Assembly (NCBI GenBank): GCA_017399065.1
Contig: JAFQEL010000016.1
Location: forward strand, 1-64,000
Length of the DNA stretch: 64,000 nt
Direction: 5' to 3'
From: Clostridia bacterium
Lineage (GTDB): Bacteria > Bacillota > Clostridia > Oscillospirales > Acutalibacteraceae
This document shows positions 63,134-64,000 of the stretch, one piece after another (position 1 is the first letter of the stretch; every line of letters begins with the position of its first letter). Position numbers and translations under genes: made by a program. The notes beneath the pieces were generated by a model. The model was not told where the DNA came from. It did not search any database and worked only from the letters and a program-made list of their open reading frames with translations.

Positions 63134-63406
63134 ATGTCATTCATTGAAAATTTTTACTACGGCAACATTGAACCGCAAATGCGCAATATCAAGCAAAATT
63201 CAGACTTTCAAAAGGATTTCAGCAGACTTTGTGAGATAGAAGCTGAACTCAGGATGAAACTCACAGGTGGCGAGAAAAAGCTGTTTTTAGAGTATGTTGA
63301 TTTGTGGGGAATCATATCCGGAGACATTGACTTTGACAGCTACAAAGCCGGATTTAAACACGGAGCAAGTTTTGCTTTGGATGCGTTTACACAAATAACC
63401 GAATAA
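63134..63406 (+). CDS. DUF6809-like small protein
   Basis: 90 residues from the ATG at 63134, with GGTGA 5 bp upstream; the ATG at 63122 has no good site. The pattern MSFIENFYYGNIEPQMRNIK, LTGGEKKLFLEYVDLWGII and YKAGFKHGASFALDAF matches, from memory, the DUF6809 family. Proteins of this family are frequent in Firmicutes plasmids and conjugative elements, without known function. It ends before a strong terminator. Confidence 0.7.
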   Translation: MSFIENFYYGNIEPQMRNIKQNSDFQKDFSRLCEIEAELRMKLTGGEKKLFLEYVDLWGIISGDIDFDSYKAGFKHGASFALDAFTQITE

Positions 63407-63414
63407 AATAGCGA

Positions 63415-63455
63415 CAGCCCACAGGCATCAAAACCTGCGGGCTGTTGCTGTTTTT
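63415..63455 (+). terminator. Intrinsic terminator
   Basis: CAGCCC-ACAGG and CCTGC-GGGCTG around an 8-base loop, then TTGCTGTTTTT. Confidence 0.8.
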
Positions 63456-63661
63456 CTTGTAAAATATAATATTTTACAGATTTCTAAAAATTCCTCTATA
63501 GATGTATTGCACAAAAATCAACTTGTATTTTTGTATGAACCGGAGAAATTTAATATTCGGTGTTACTTTTTGTAATTTTTCGTCATATATATAATGATTA
63601 GCTTTTATTTAAGTGCATTTTATCAAAATAAAGGATAATAATAAATTATGAGGTATTTATA

Positions 63662-64000
63662 ATGAGTGATAATTTAGTCGATCGAGATAAAGAAATTAAA
63701 GATTTAGCCGAAATCATCCAATATAGCAATACACAAAACGAAATAATCATTGTTACTGGAATTAGTGGTATTGGGAAAAGTGGGTTAGTTAATAAGTTCA
63801 AAATTATCCATAATATTGATATAAATATGATCAATGTTAAAATGAGCAAAAATTCAGTATCAACAATTGAAAACTTGCAATATTTTAATGCTATTTACAA
63901 AGCTTTTGAAGAGTTTTCAATTAGAAATAACACCTTGGTTCCAACACCTACACAGCACGGAATATCAAGTATCGGGAATTTGATTCGTTGGCTTTTTAGT
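63662..64000 (+). CDS. P-loop NTPase (STAND/AAA-type), truncated at window end
   Basis: 113 codons are visible from ATG 63662, preceded by GAGGTATTTATA. It begins LVDRDKEIKDLAEIIQYSN, then IIIVTGISGIGKSGLVNKF, a Walker A of the STAND/ORC-AAA type placed at residues 35-50. This is common in NLR-like and anti-phage ATPases. The gene is much more A/T-rich than the chromosome core. Effector and sensor domains would lie beyond the window, so function cannot be settled. Confidence 0.72.
   Translation, partial: MSDNLVDRDKEIKDLAEIIQYSNTQNEIIIVTGISGIGKSGLVNKFKIIHNIDINMINVKMSKNSVSTIENLQYFNAIYKAFEEFSIRNNTLVPTPTQHGISSIGNLIRWLFS

Overview
The window looks like chromosome from a gut- or rumen-type Gram-positive Clostridia bacterium (Oscillospiraceae/Ruminococcaceae-like). 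The grounds are strong AGGAGG-type ribosome sites, sigma-A promoters with A/T-rich spacers, intrinsic terminators between most units, a tryptophan T-box, a dockerin-bearing surface protein, and many secreted BspA-type leucine-rich-repeat and bacterial Ig-like (BIG_2) proteins beside glycan-degrading enzymes. The species cannot be named from this sequence alone.

Layout. 1-5.7 kb: a minus-strand operon of two tandem beta-helix proteins and a truncated secreted LRR/Ig-like protein. 5.9-15.9 kb: single genes, including methylmalonate-semialdehyde dehydrogenase, an FAD oxidoreductase, a secreted PHP-domain protein, a GPH-type sugar symporter and a domain-swapped GH3 beta-glucosidase. A 413-bp hairpin-rich MITE-like repeat and a 26-residue N/Q-rich peptide gene also lie here. 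16.0-22.6 kb: a tight plus-strand operon of two ceramidase-fold hydrolases, a GlcNAc-type sugar kinase, a SIS-domain protein and a GH84 N-acetylglucosaminidase. 22.6-23.8 kb: tRNA-Ala(GGC) enclosed in a long inverted repeat, an AT-rich orphan gene and the tail of a large serine recombinase. 23.8-28.9 kb: a metallophosphoesterase, a broken symporter fragment, a sialidase-like BNR protein and a secreted beta-helix protein. 28.9-34.4 kb: a five-gene redox operon (Old Yellow Enzyme, SDR, FAD flavoprotein, TIM-barrel isomerase, D-2-hydroxyacid dehydrogenase). 34.5-36.8 kb: two XRE regulators and a small protein. 37-41.5 kb: two glycerophosphodiesterase-like proteins, a GH29 alpha-fucosidase and an esterase. 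41.6-45 kb: a 975-residue LRR protein divergent from a small XRE regulator, with three evenly spaced dyads between them. 45-52 kb: a repeat mosaic, orphan trpB under a Trp T-box, and secreted proteins including a GH39-like enzyme and a DUF4474 protein. 52.2-55.7 kb: an integration module at tRNA-Pro(GGG) with an excisionase, a tyrosine integrase, a second divergent tyrosine recombinase and a 650-bp highly structured leader. 55.8-62.3 kb: an 1873-residue dockerin/BIG_2 giant protein behind a TPR-like membrane protein. 62.6-64 kb: two small accessory proteins and the start of a P-loop NTPase cut by the window edge.

How the genes fit together. Much of the window serves scavenging of host or plant glycans: GH3, GH29, GH39-like, GH84, sialidase-like and beta-helix proteins, with sugar kinase, SIS protein, symporter and oxidoreductases to handle the products. 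Both tRNA genes show signs of mobile-element traffic. The least explained loci are the recombinase with its structured leader, the ceramidase/GlcNAc operon, and the five-gene redox operon.
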